From: Inia geoffrensis
Lineage: Eukaryota > Chordata > Mammalia > Artiodactyla > Iniidae
Direction: 5' to 3'
DNA: 64,000 nt
NCBI GenBank assembly: GCA_036417435.1
Contig: CM070899.1
Coordinates: forward strand, 156,493,494-156,557,493
A model generated the notes under the pieces. That model was not told where the DNA came from. It searched no databases and was given only the letters and a program-made list of their open reading frames with translations. This document shows, piece by piece, positions 25,520 to 37,321 of this stretch. The position numbers and the translations under genes are program-made. How positions within the stretch are numbered: position 1 is the stretch's first letter; each line of letters begins with the position of its first letter.

Positions 25520-25700
25520 TCCCTCCACAGGGCTTAGAATTTGGAAGGAGGTGGTTCAAGTTCAAGCTCTGGCTCTGACTGGGTGGGCAAGTTGATAGAC
25601 TTTCCTGAGCTTCTGTCTATCAAGTGGGGATTCAGACATGTGTACCCCTAATCCTCGTGGCTTCAGAAAGAGCTGACGGAGGGTAACAGAAAGTACTTTT
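25520..25700 (-). mobile_element. MIR SINE relic
   Basis: 'aagttcaagctctggctctg', 'ctgagcttctgtctatcaag' match antisense MIR. Confidence 0.6.
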
Positions 25701-26469
25701 TATAAACCGAAAAGTCCTAATCCTGTGCCCATTCCAAGCTTCCAGATGCCTGCCTTTTCCTGCAGTTTCCTTTTTGCATCCTGCGTGTTCCGGGCTTTTC
25801 CTCCGGGCTCTGTTCTGGCCTTCGGCTGAGCAGAGGTTTGTTCCTTTGTATCAGGTCCCGCGCTGGGTCCTGGAGCTCTTGAGACCAATAGATCCAACAT
25901 CTCCCCTCGAGGAACTTCTTGTCCACTCTCAGGCACTGTCCTGCCTTCTCCTGGCAGGCGATTTTCCCTTCGGATGTTACTGATTATGAATTCTCCTTGG
26001 TAGAATGGGCTTGAAGGTGGGCTTCTGTAACTAGAATAGGCCCTTCAGGAAATGGGTCCAATGTCTGAGATATTTGACTCGTCAATTTTTCAGTAAGTAT
26101 AATGCCTTAAACCAGGCTCATTTGGAGTGGAACCTGGAGGGCAGTGCCCTGGATCTTAGGATGCGGATAGCGGGCTTGGGTGGCTCACCTGGGTCAGCAG
26201 GTGCTGAGTTGGATGGCGAGGGCAGCTTACCCTCTTCTGTCCCAGGGGTCAGACTTGTTATCACCCACAGGCTTCCCTGTCGCTACCTAGCTTCGAGCCC
26301 TTCCACCCAGACTTGTTTTCCTGTTGGCATTTGGTTGGAAACCCAGAAAAATTCTTTCCTTCACTCTCCTAGCACACCCTTTCCTGAAGACCTAGGTTTC
26401 ACACAGGGCACAAAACTAGGACCAAGTCAGAGAGGGAGACAACCTGGAAATAGGGTATAGACTCAGGGA

Positions 26470-26745
26470 ACTGTTGGTGCTGCAGCCTGAGCCCACAAGG
26501 CAGTCTGGAGGCAGAATTCTCTCCTCTGTGGGGGAGTCCATCTTTTTTCTCTTGAGGCCTTCAACTGATGAGATGAGGCCCCCTCGCATTATGGAGGCTA
26601 ATGTGTTCTACCCAAAGTCCACTGATTTAAATGTTAATCTCATCTTAAAAAATGCATTCACAGCAGTGTCTGAATCAGTGTTTGGGCAAATTTCTGGAAA
26701 CGGTGACCTAGCCAAGTTGACACATAGAATTAACCATCATGTAAG
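26470..26745 (+). mobile_element. Old LTR-like repeat
   Basis: 'cttcaactgatgagatgagg', 'tttaaatgttaatctcatct' and 'agttgacacatagaattaac' are familiar from old mammalian interspersed repeats. The family is uncertain. Confidence 0.4.
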
Positions 26746-27052
26746 TTCAAAGAGGCATGGCGTGGGCCAGCATGGTAAGCCTGGGGCTCTAACACATAAG
26801 GAAGGTGTTAATAATGGACATCAATGGGAAGCCACCCTTCCCCCTATCACTGCATCATGAAGATTCAATGACAGGAAAGTACCTTTTGGAGCATAACCTC
26901 AAAGCCTGGCTTTACAGAATATCCTGGAAAAGATCTAGAAAACTGAAGCCTAAGATGAGCTTCCTGTTCCCACACTTGGATGAAAATTACTGGGTCATTC
27001 TTGTTGCAGTTGGTTGTAGGGTGGATGTTAGCCCACACAGTACTTCTTTTTT

Positions 27053-27232
27053 GTTTTAATTTCCGCTATGTTTTGACATTTCAATCGATTATCTATTTTT
27101 TTAAATATTTATTTATTTATTTTTTGCTGCACCACACAGCATGTGGGATCTTAGTCTCCCGACCAGGGATAGAACCCGTACCCCTTGCAGTGGAAGCATG
27201 GAGTCTTAACCACTGGACCACCAGGGAAGTCC
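27053..27232 (-). mobile_element. CHR-family SINE
   Basis: Ends 'ccagggaagtccc' after 'accactggaccaccaggg'. TSD cagtacttctttttt (27038-27052) and cagtacttctttttg (27233-27247). Confidence 0.92.
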
Positions 27233-27529
27233 CAGTACTTCTTTTTGAATTAGAAGAAAGACTCCCTTTCATGGACAAATCAGAAAATAGCCCCTCCTGG
27301 GCAGATGGATTAGAAAAGGGTAACCCTTATGGGAAGACAAAGGAGGAACAGGTGCCTATGTTCTCCTGTGGGTGTGGCCTCAGCCATGGAGCAAAGCCTG
27401 GCACATGAAGTGCACGCTGGTTTCCCAGAGTGACCTGCTTCCTCAGTTGGGTAAGTTTTGTGCACAATGCGACCTGCATCGGTGCACAATGCGACCGCTA
27501 TCGATGCTGATAGTGCTGATAGTGAAAGG

Positions 27530-28200
27530 ACACCTAGAGGTCGTCTAGTCCACCCACTCCTGTCTTGGAGATGGAAACACTAAGTCCCAGAGAGGGACAG
27601 AAGGTGACTCCATTCATGCAATGCCTCTTCAGCAGGGCAACAGCGAGAGGACACAGCAGCTCCCAGAAGGAGAGCCCTCCGTCTTGCCAGCCTGGTCCAC
27701 CCTACACCAGGCGTGAAGCCAGCAGGAAGGAGAGACGACGACACCCCTCCAAGGACTCCAGGCCTGATATGGATCCCAACTGTTGACAAATTGCAGGCTG
27801 GCATCAAGGATTTGGGGGAACAGCATCTCTGCTGACGGCTCTTTTCCTCCTCGCATGTGTGTGGTAGTGGACGCATCTCATCTGCGTTGTAAAAGTCAAC
27901 TGCGTTGACTTGTTTTACAAACCTTCTGAGCACCTACCGTGTCCCTGAGACTCCAAGGCGAATAAGGCAGAGTCTCTGCCACCAGGAGGTCACCGGATAT
28001 TCATGGCAGGCGCACGAATAGGCAAGAATGGCACAGACTCCCAAGGCGACCCATGGAGCACTGTGGAAGCAATGAGCCTGTGCCTTTAGCTGACCCATCC
28101 CTGGAGCCAGAGGGGTCCGAGTAACTCATGCATCAGTCTTTTGAGAAAGACTTCGTCAGAGAAGATGAACGTGTACTCTAGGAAGAGAAGCATAGGTTTT
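27530..28200. other. MIR/L2-like relics and unassigned sequence
   Basis: 'aggtcgtctagtccacccac' with 'gtcccagagagggacagaag' (27535-27605) resembles a MIR-type core, and 'ctgagcacctaccgtgtccc' (about 27926) an L2/MIR start. Otherwise unassigned. A small direct duplication, gtgcacaatgcgacc, lies about 27460-27495. Confidence 0.4.
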
Positions 28201-28204
28201 TCTC

Positions 28205-28335
28205 AATTGTTTCCTCTCCCCTTCTCTGTCCCTCTCCCCGCCCTTCCCCTCCCCTCTCCTCCCACCCTCTCCTCTCCTCTCCTCTCTTCTCTTCTTTTCT
28301 TTCCTCCCTCCCTCATTTTCTCCTTTCTTCTCTAA
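28205..28335. repeat. Polypyrimidine (CCTCT)n low-complexity tract
   Basis: Almost pure C/T on the plus strand. Confidence 0.9.
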
Positions 28336-28744
28336 GACACAGACGAAAGAATACTCACCTCTCAAAATCAAGTTTGCCAAAGCAGTGGTCTAATTGGGCC
28401 CCGGGAGATTGGTCAAAGGGTGTTGTTTTTCTGGTAGATCCTCACGAATGGAATTCTTTATTAGTCTTCCAGTCTCCTTCATTAACATGCATTTTCCCTC
28501 CCTCTCTGCATCTTGCTCCCAACTCCAGGGCTGCTGAGCCCAGCATTTGTCTCTGGGACTCAAATGCCGACAGGCTGTACAGTGAGAATCTTCAAGAGCG
28601 TGTGAAGCCAGGCGCGCGTGTGGTTAGTCAGAAGAAATGGTTGCTGGAAATGCTGGTCCTCAGAATGACATCTGCTGGGTGGCCTCTCAGAGGGTGGGAG
28701 CTGCTTCCCTCCCAAGTCAGGCTCTGCCTAAGCGAGGCTTAGTG

Positions 28745-28950
28745 ATGGAAGCTACTGTTTATTACCCACCAACTCTGCGCCAGACCCTGTGTAGCGTGCC
28801 TTACCCAAACCACCTCCTCAGCACAACGTGTGGCAGGAAGTGAGCATCCTGGTCCCTACTGACAGATGAGAAGAATGAGGCTGAACAAGGTCAAAGAACG
28901 TTCCAAGGTCACACGGAGGGTAAATGGCAGAGCCTAGACCTGAATATGGA
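28745..28950 (+). mobile_element. MIR SINE relic
   Basis: 'actgacagatgagaagaatg', 'ttccaaggtcacacggaggg' and 'aaatggcagagcctagacct' match MIR. Confidence 0.75.
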
Positions 28951-29273
28951 TCTAGGTGACACACTGCCTGTTACAGGTGCAGGTGAAGAATAAAGACAGA
29001 GACAGCATACATTCTGCCCCCACCCACCCCACCGTTGGGTGCCCGAGCTGGCACAGAGCAAGACAGTCACGGCTCTGGAACTTTTTCTCCCAAGGGCTCC
29101 AGGGGCTCAAGAGAGAATGGGGCACTGCCTGTCTCCAGCCACCACAGCAAGGGTCCCAGGGAAAAACCAGGTCTGTGGCAGGGAATAGTCAAGTGGACAG
29201 ATGACTTTGCCTCCAAGCTGGACCATTGTTTAGGGACAGGATTGTCCTCCTAGGGAACACCGGCCATCCCAGG

Positions 29274-29725
29274 TGCTGTGGACTGAATTGCGTCTCCTCC
29301 AAAGATGCTGAAGTCCTAACCCCAGTACCTGTCAATGTGACTTTATTTGGAAACAATGTCTTTGTAGGTGATCCAGTAAAGACGAGGTCATCAGGGTGGA
29401 CCGTAATCTAGTATGGCTTTGGGTTCTTATGAAAAGGAGGAAGCTGGACACAGAGACAAACACTCACAGGGAGAACCCTGTGTGAACGTGAGAGTGGAGA
29501 TTGGGGTGATGATTCTACAAGCCAAGGAGCCCCAACGATTGTCAACAAACCAGAAAAAAGCTAGAGGAGAGGCATGGAACAGATTCTCCATGACAACCCT
29601 CACAAGGAACCAACACTGCCAAGACCTTGATTTGGGGCTTTTAGCCCCCAGAACTGGGATACAATACATTTCTGTTGTTTAAGCCACCCAGGTACTTTGT
29701 TATGACAGCCCTAGGACACTGATAC
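29274..29725 (+). mobile_element. MaLR-type (MLT1-like) solo LTR
   Basis: Begins 'tgctgtggactgaattgcgt', ends 'tttctgttgtttaagccacc' and 'tatgacagccctaggacact'. Same overall plan as the LTR at 3430-3803 but a different, diverged copy. Confidence 0.75.
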
Positions 29726-29729
29726 ACCA

Positions 29730-30559
29730 GAGCTCCTGGGATGTGTGTCCTGCATTCAGCCCTGTAGTCAGGCCTGGACTGAGAAACTCCAGGGAGCCCT
29801 GGTGCCATCGCCTGACTTGAAAGGACCCAGCATTGCCGTCTGGTGCCAAGAGAGGCCAGAAGGTGCACAGCCATCAACCAGGACTGGATCCCTGCTGTGT
29901 TAGGTAAGCACTGTAGCTCATCTTCGAAGTGGTGGGGTCCCTGGTTACAAAGAACCAGATGGAAATCCAATCGTACTCTCAAGGCTGCTACAGGGGAAGA
30001 TGGTGTTTGTGTCCTGTGCTATTCCAGGGATAATTAGCATCAGAAGATTAGATTCATAGTGCCCCATTCATTCTCTCTGCTCGTCACTGGTGTCTGATGG
30101 AGAATTGGAATTCTTAATCCCGCAAGCTCTAAGTGAATGCATATTGAACAGTTTTGACAGCTTGGAAATTTCACTGCAGGTACTTGGTGACTTCCCATGT
30201 CAGGATCAATTTGCAGCCTTGTTTTTTCAGCTGATTAGGTCCCATCCAATTTTCTTGAGCCAGGGTTTCAGAGAATCCGGCGTCTTCCATCTCCATCATG
30301 AAGGGATGCAGGGTGGTGATGGTTCCAGGGAGGCTGGGTTTGAGATCTGATATCCAGAATCACTGAATCCACCAGGATTCCTCTTATGTTTGCTCAAGGC
30401 AAAAACAGTGAACTCTACTAAAGAAAATTACACAATGCAGCTTTGGCCCAGAGATTCTGGCAGAAGTCAGCAAGAACATACACAGAGCTTCTAACTTGGA
30501 CTACACAGAGGACAGAGGATGAAGAATAAAGGATGAGAGCGTGGGTGTGGCTCCTGTGC
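29730..30559. other. Unassigned intergenic sequence
   Basis: No gene or repeat recognised. Confidence 0.4.
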
Positions 30560-30755
30560 ACACCCCAGCTCTACCATTTCACTCTTTATAGGACCTTGGG
30601 CCAATTACTTGCACTTTCCTAAGTTTCCTCATCAATAACGTGGGGATCGTTGTAACAGAAATCTTATACGGTTGTTGTGAAGATTAAATGAAATGTTACA
30701 TGTAAAAGTTCTCTGCTTGGTGCCTGCAGCATAGTAAGGGTTCAATGAATGTTAA
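30560..30755 (-). mobile_element. MIR SINE relic
   Basis: 'ggaccttgggccaattactt', 'aagtttcctcatcaataacg', 'gggttcaatgaatgtt' match antisense MIR. Confidence 0.7.
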
Positions 30756-30929
30756 CTTTGAAGCAAAGTTCCTCACGGAAAAAGGACAATGCCTCTTCCT
30801 TCGCCTTCCTCTCCCCCCTCCCTCATCTCCTCCTTTTTCCCTGTTCTCTATCCTCGAAGAAAGTCTACAGCACGATCCAGTAGAAATGCGGGGAGAGCCA
30901 CATGTGTTGTTTTGTTTTCTAGTAGCTAT

Positions 30930-32200
30930 GTTAAAAAGGTACAAAAAGAAAAACACAAACTGGAAGATACAGAGAGCAGATTGTTGGCTGTCAGAGGTCG
31001 GGGGTCTGGGGGAGGTGTGAAATGGGTAAAGGGGGTCACAAGGTAGAAATTTGCAGTTTAAAGTAAGTCCTGGGGATGCAATGCACAGCATGTGACTATA
31101 GTTAATGATACTGTATTGCCTATTTGGAAGTTGTTTCAGAGAATAGACCTTAAAAGTTCTTGGGCTTCCCTGGTGGCGCAGTGGTTGAGAGTCCGCCTGC
31201 CGAGGCAGGGGACGCGGGTTCGCGCCCCGGTCCGGGAAGATCCCACGTGCCGCGGAGCGGCCGGGCCCGTGAGCCGTGGCCGCTGAGCCTGCGCGTCTGG
31301 AGCCTGGGCTCCGCAACGGGAGAGGCCGCAGCAGGGAGAGGCCCGCGTACCGCAAAAAAAAAAAAAAAAAAGAATAAAGAGGGTTATTAAGAATATTATT
31401 GGGACAAGTAAATAATCGGAATATGAGTGGTTAGATTAGGTAAAATTATAGCCTCAATGTAAAATTTCTTGACTTTAATATCGGGACTGTGGTTACATAA
31501 AAGAATATAGTTATTCTTAGGAAACACACACAAATATCTTAAGGGGGGAAGGGGCATGGTGTCTGCAACTTGGGAGAATACATCTGTAACAAATATTGGA
31601 AAAAAATCAGTATTCCTAAAATTCAATGCCTAAAAATCAATGAAAATAACCCAATAGAAAAGTGATCATATAATATATACAGTAAATAACAGAAAATATA
31701 CAATGAAAAGATACTCAACTCTCTCATAAATAAAGAAATACAAGTTAAAACAATAAGATACCATTTTTCACCCACAGAATGGCAAAATCAAGAGAGTTTG
31801 GAAATAATATAAAGTGTTGACACTTAAACAGGAAACGGTAGAACTATAAAATGATACAGATGCTTTTGAAGAACAATTCACCCACGACCCATATGTACCT
31901 AAAGGGGCAGGTACAGAAATGCTCATTGCAGTCGTGTTTAAAGTGAAAAACTTGAAACAACATAAACGTATGTAGGAATATGGGTGGAAACTCAAGTCAT
32001 TTCACTGAGTGACAAACAAGTTGTAGAATAAAATTATATATGCTATTAAAAATCAATAACAATTAATGTACTACTAAATGATATAATTTTATGGATCTAT
32101 CAATATATATCAAAATTATGTAAAACCAAGGAAAATGTTCTTACAGGATATGCATCAAACAGGAACTCAGGATGGAGAGGGTGAGGTCTGATCAGTGAGG
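30930..32200 (+). mobile_element. Old L1M 3' fragments, interrupted by a SINE
   Basis: 'gactatagttaatgatactg' (L1M 3' UTR type) before the SINE at 31162-31371, and 'aataagataccatttttcac' with 'ccacagaatggcaaaatcaa' (end of L1 ORF2) after it. Very A/T-rich; no intact frame. Confidence 0.6.
31162..31371 (+). mobile_element. CHR-2 SINE, well preserved
   Basis: Head 'gggcttccctggtggcgcag', GC-rich body with many intact CpGs, end 'ggcccgcgtaccgc' and an 18-A tail (31354-31371). No clear TSD. A 219-codon minus-strand frame running through it is a repeat artefact. Confidence 0.93.
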
Positions 32201-32226
32201 ACATCAGCTTATCTGCAGTGTTTTTA

Positions 32227-32524
32227 TTTATTTATTTTTGGCTGCATTGGGTGTTTGTTGCTGTGCATGGGCTTTCTCTAGTCATGGCGAGCAGGGGGTC
32301 TACTCTTTGTTGGGGTGCCGGCTTCTCATTGCGGTGGCTTCTCTTGTTGCGGAGCACGGGCTCTAGGTGCGCGGGCTTCAGTAGTCGTGGCATGCAGCCT
32401 TGGTAGTTGTGGCACACGGGCTTAGTTGTTCCGTGGCATGTGGGATCTTCCTGGACCAGGGCTCGAACCCGTGTCCCCTGCATTGGCAGGCGGATTCTTA
32501 ACCGCTGCACCACCAGGGAAGCCC
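32227..32524 (-). mobile_element. CHR-1 SINE
   Basis: 'ttatttttggctgcattggg' to 'ccaccagggaagccc'. TSD tatctgcagtgttttta (32210-32226) and tatctgcagtgttttaa (32525-32541). Confidence 0.93.
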
Positions 32525-33125
32525 TATCTGCAGTGTTTTAATTTTCGAAAAGGGAAATGTATTCCTATACTCCTTGTGTAATTAAGGATTACAAGTGTAA
32601 TTAAGAATTTCATTTATAATTACACATTAACTTTAAAATGTAGGCAGCAGCCTTTACCTCCCCAAGATCATTTATAAATCAATTTTCGTTTCTGTCTGTT
32701 AATAAGTCAGATACCACTTACTGGAGGATGGTCCCCTCTGTCATTCTAGCTTCTATTTTTACTCTTCCCTGGCACCTCTGGACCTTCTATTTAAATCTGT
32801 AATACTGTGATTTGGAAATTAAATCCAAGTGAGGACAAAACAAAGGTGCTTCTGAATTCAAGTAGCTTGGGTGTTTACCTTTCCCCTGTTCAATTGTGTG
32901 TGCACAAGAACCTCTTCTGTCTTAACCCTGTGAGGAAACCGGTGAGAAGCCACATGAGGGTATCACTGCGGGGAGTCCACACAAAGACACGTTTTGGCAG
33001 CTCTGTTCTTTGGGGGACATTGTGAAAAAATGGTATTTCTCTTCCCAAGCCTGATGACTAGAAAATGTGAGTTTCACGTGGGACCTGCATCTCCCGAAGA
33101 ATGGTTGTAATGCCCTGTATAACTC

Positions 33126-33801
33126 TTTTCTTTTTTTAAACATCTTTATTGGAGTATAATTGCTTTACAATGTTGTGTTAGTTTCTGCTGCATAACAAGG
33201 TGAATCAGCTATATGTATACATATATCCCCGTATCCCCTCCCTCTTGCGTCTGCCTCCCACCATCCCTATCCCACCCCTCTAGGTGGTCGCAAAGCACTG
33301 AGCTGATCTCCTTTGCTAAGAGGCTGCTTCCCACTAGCCGTCCATTTTACATTTGGTAGTGTATATATGTCAATGTTACTCTGTCATTTTGTCCCAGCTT
33401 ACCCTTCCCCCTCCCCGTGTCCTCAAGTCCATTCTCTATGTCTGTGTCTTTATTCCTGTCCTGCCCCTAGCTTCATCAGAACCATTTTTTTTTTTTAGAT
33501 TCCATATGTGTATACCCTGAGAAAACCATAATTCAAAAAGAGTCATGTACCACAATGTTCACTGCAGCACTATTTACAATAGCCAGGACATGGAAGCAAC
33601 CTAAGTGTCCATCGACACATGAATGGATAAAGAAGATGTGGCACATATATACAATGGAATATTACTCAGCCATAAAAAGAAACGAAACTGAGTTATTTGT
33701 AGTGAAGTGGATGGACCTAGAGTCTTAACTTCACTTCATATAAAGCGAAGTAAGTCAGAAGGAGAAAAACAAATACCATATACTAACACATATATATGGA
33801 A
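33126..33801 (-). mobile_element. L1 insertion with 5' inversion (twin priming)
   Basis: 33126-33513 is the L1 3' end in antisense ('ggagtataattgctttacaa' up to 'agattccatatgtgt'). 33514-33801 is the adjoining upstream part in sense ('tggaagcaacctaagtgtcc' to 'acacatatatatgga'). The two pieces meet at the same L1 position. TSD cctgtataactc (33114-33125) and cctgtataattc (33802-33813). Confidence 0.9.
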
Positions 33802-34627
33802 CCTGTATAATTCCTGATGGACTTAAAATATCCCTGAAAATTCTAAAATAGCATCATGGAATATGAGAATTCAGAGAGAACTTGCTGATTCTCAAGTTAA
33901 ATCATCTTGAGTGTCTTATTGTTGTTGCTTGTTCGTATGTTTGTTTTTAATGGAGAAGCCGAGGTCCAGAAGAAAGAGGTGATGTCTCAAAGTCACAGAA
34001 TATTTGGACACAGTTGAGGGCAGATCCCAGCCCTAATCATCTCCTACAGCATGACCATGGCATTTGTGTGGCATGACGTATGTCATGCACCCATTTTGTA
34101 AATTAGATGATGGAGTGAATGGAGGAAAGGAAGTTTCCTGTTTTCTGTTATTATATCTGCCCCACAGGCCATAACAGTATGACATAGTCTAGTTACAGCA
34201 GGCATTTCTCCCATGGACATTGCCCGCTTAGGAGAGTGGGACTGGCAGAGGGTCTAGATTGCCAATATTGTTGACCTGTATCAGGAGGGGCTGATGGCAG
34301 GAGACCCTAATGAAAACTGCCAAGATAAGGCATTATCTTCACTGTCAAGCATAAAATTACGAGTAGTGTTTTTCTGGTCATCAATTACTTATACAGTTTC
34401 CCCAGTCCTTCAGAAACTTCGTCCTCTACCTCACCAAGGGACAGGGGAGACTCAGAGCGAGGAACTCATGCTTTTCTGTTCTCACGTGCTTGAGTTTTGC
34501 TGCTGTACTCCTCATTCTGAAGGACAAAGTGTGCTAATGACCAAACTTTAAGAGCTGATTCAAGTCTGATGTGTTCCATCTCACCATTAAAAAAAAAAAA
34601 AAGTGAAGCCCTACAGCCAGGTCCTAA

Positions 34628-35306
34628 AAGGGAGCTGTACACTGCCATATGATCCTGCAATCCCATTCCTGGGCATATACCTGGAGAAAAGCATGGTCCA
34701 AAAGGATACATGCACCCCAGTGTTCATAGCAGCACTGTTTACAATAGCCAAGACATGGAAACAACCTAAATGTCCATCAACAGAAGAATGGATGTGGTAT
34801 ATATATATACAATGGAATATTACTCAGCCATTAAAAAAGAATGAAATAACGCCATCTTCAGCAACATGGGATGGACCTAGAGATTGTCATACCGAGTGAA
34901 GTAAGTCAGGCAGAGAAAGAGAAATATCATATGATGTTGCTTATATGCAGAAGCTAAAAAGCAATGATACAAATGAATTTATTTACAAAACAGAAACAGA
35001 CTCACAGACTTAGAGAACAAACTTATGGTTACCAGCGGGGAAGGGGGGGAGGAGGGATAGTTAGGGAGTTTGGGACTGACATATACACACTGTTATGTTT
35101 AAAATGGGTAACCAACAAGGACCTACTGCATAGCACAGAGAACTTTGCTCAGATAATAAACCTAATTGGGAAAAGAATTTGAAAAAGAATAGATACATGT
35201 ATATGTATAATTGAATCACTTTGTTGAACATCTGAAACTAACACAACATTGTTAATCAAGTGTACTCTAATACAAAATAAAAAGTTAAAAAATAAAATAA
35301 AACAGT
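34628..35306 (+). mobile_element. L1 3' end fragment
   Basis: End of ORF2 ('tggaatattactcagccatt') and whole 3' UTR ('caacatgggatggacctaga', 'acaacattgttaatcaagtg') with an A-rich end. No clear TSD. A 14-A run at 34589-34602 lies just upstream. Confidence 0.88.
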
Positions 35307-35799
35307 GTGTCAGAAGTTCAGATTAAAACAAAACAAAACAAAAAGGTAACCGTACAGGTATAGGTGTGGGGCAATGCAGCTGAAAGTTAGGCACTGTCCA
35401 GCTGTCTGTACATTTAACAAGTAAACATGTGATTGGATTCTGAAGACACACACATGGTGTGAAAGTGCTGTGGAGTGTGTGTGGTCTGGAAACAGAAAGA
35501 CCAATGTTCTCACATTTACTGACATATCTGACATTTATTCACTGCTCACCTTTGGTTTTCTAATCTATGGAAGGGCAATAACACAAGGTCACTGCCAATC
35601 CTTGGTGGGCTGAAGAAAAGTGATTAGGATGGGAAGAGGACCAAAACCCACCTTGTGGGTTCCTTTAGGAATCAGGTAGGGTGACTTATTTAAAGGACCT
35701 AGTGCTTAAGATTTTCATTACGTGGTTAGGACAAGTTATGGTGAAGAGTCCAATAGAAGCACACAGGCTTGAAATCAAGTTTCACTTAGGTATGTATCA

Positions 35800-35944
35800 G
35801 ATATTTAGATTTTCATTTAGGTCATTTACTTAGTTGTATGACCTTCAGCAAATTCCTGCCCCTCTTTGAGTCTCCTCATGGGAAAATGGGGATTAACGAC
35901 CAATCTTACGGTACTGTTTAAGGTCCTACTGCAGCTGCATTGAA
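35800..35944 (-). mobile_element. MIR SINE relic
   Basis: 'tgtatgaccttcagcaaatt' and 'gagtctcctcatgggaaaat' match antisense MIR. The next L1 insertion begins at its end. Confidence 0.6.
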
Positions 35945-35958
35945 AGAGACACAGTTCA

Positions 35959-36458
35959 CTAAGTCTGTGAGTCTGTTTCTGTTTTGTAAATAAGTTCATT
36001 TGTATCATTTCTTTTTAGGTTCTGCATGTAAGCGATATCATGTGATATTTCTCTTTCTCTGACACTTAGTATGACAATCTCTAGATCCATCCACGTTGCT
36101 GCAAATAGCATTATTTCATTCTTTTTAATGGGTGAGTAATATTCCATTGTATATATGTACTGGGGGGAGGGGTGGGGGCAAGGGATAGGGAGTATGGGAT
36201 TGACATCTACACACTGCTATATTTAACAGGGATAACCAACAAGGACCTACTGTGTAGCACAGGGAACTCTGCTCAGTGTTATGTGGCAGCCTGGATGGGA
36301 GGGGAGTTTGGGGGAGAATGGACACATGTATATGTACAGCTGAGTCACTTTGCTGGGTACCTGAAACAACATTGTTAATCGGCTATAATATAAAATCAAT
36401 TAATTGTTCAATTAATTAATATAAAATCCAATATAAAATAAAAGGTTAAAAAAAACTA
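35959..36458 (+). mobile_element. Second L1 insertion with 5' inversion (twin priming)
   Basis: 35959-36160 is antisense L1 ('tctgtttctgttttgtaaat' to 'ccattgtatatatgtac'). 36161-36458 is the sense 3' UTR ('taaccaacaaggacctactg' to the A-rich end). TSD gagacacagttca (35946-35958) and gagaccgagttca (36459-36471), 11 of 13 matching. Confidence 0.85.
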
Positions 36459-36699
36459 GAGACCGAGTTCAAAACAAGAAAGGAAGTTGTCTACTCTCTT
36501 TACCATATTTTAATCACATCTCCTTAATGCTATTCATCCAAAAATTTATTAATCTGATTGATATTGTTTGAATGTCTTCTAAGTGCCAAGCCCTATTCTG
36601 GGTTTGGGGGACAGATCTGTTTATAGGAAGTAATGTTGCCTTTAAGGTGGTTTATATTCCAGCAGGCAATACAGAAAGCTGAGGTGATGATGAGACATT

Positions 36700-36842
36700 C
36701 TATTGGAGTCATCATGACCATCTCTTTCACTAGATAGAGTGCTCCTGGGGGGCAGGGACCGTCCAAGCTTTTTCATCTCTATGTCTTCAGTGCCTACCCC
36801 AGAGTGAGCAAATAGTATCTAATTGCTGAATTAATAAATATA
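36700..36842 (+). mobile_element. L2 3' end relic
   Basis: 'ggcagggaccgtccaagct', 'ctctatgtcttcagtgccta', 'ctgaattaataaa' follow the L2 3' UTR. Confidence 0.7.
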
Positions 36843-36881
36843 GGTAATTCTGGACTTATGCCAATAATTGGGACATATCTT

Positions 36882-37305
36882 GACCCTGCAATCCCACTCC
36901 TGGGCATATATCCAGAGAAAACGATGGCCCAAAAGGATCCATGCACCCCACTGCTCATTGCAGCATGATTTACAATAGCCAAGACATGGAAGCAACCTAA
37001 ATGTCCATCAGCAGAAGAGTGGATGAAGAAGATGTGGTACAGATCCACAATGGAATACTACTCAGCCATAAAAAAGAACAAAATAATGCCATTTGCAGCA
37101 ACGTGGATGGACCTAGAGATTGTCATACTGAGTGAAGTAAGTCAGACAGAGAAAGAGAAATATCATATGATATCCCTTATATGCGGAATCTAAAAAGAAA
37201 TGATACAAGTGAACTTATTTACAAAACAGAAACAGACTTGCAGACTTAGAGAACGAACTTATGGTTACCAGGGGGGATGGGTGGGGGGAAGGGAAAAAGA
37301 AAAAG
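36882..37305 (+). mobile_element. L1 fragment truncated at both ends, with TSD
   Basis: Sense L1 from 'cctgcaatcccactcctggg' to the purine-rich stretch after 'cttatggttaccag', ending in gggaaaaagaaaaag instead of the normal 3' end seen in other copies here. TSD aattgggacatatctt (36866-36881) and aattgggccatatctt (37306-37321), 15 of 16 matching. Confidence 0.9.
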
Positions 37306-37321
37306 AATTGGGCCATATCTT

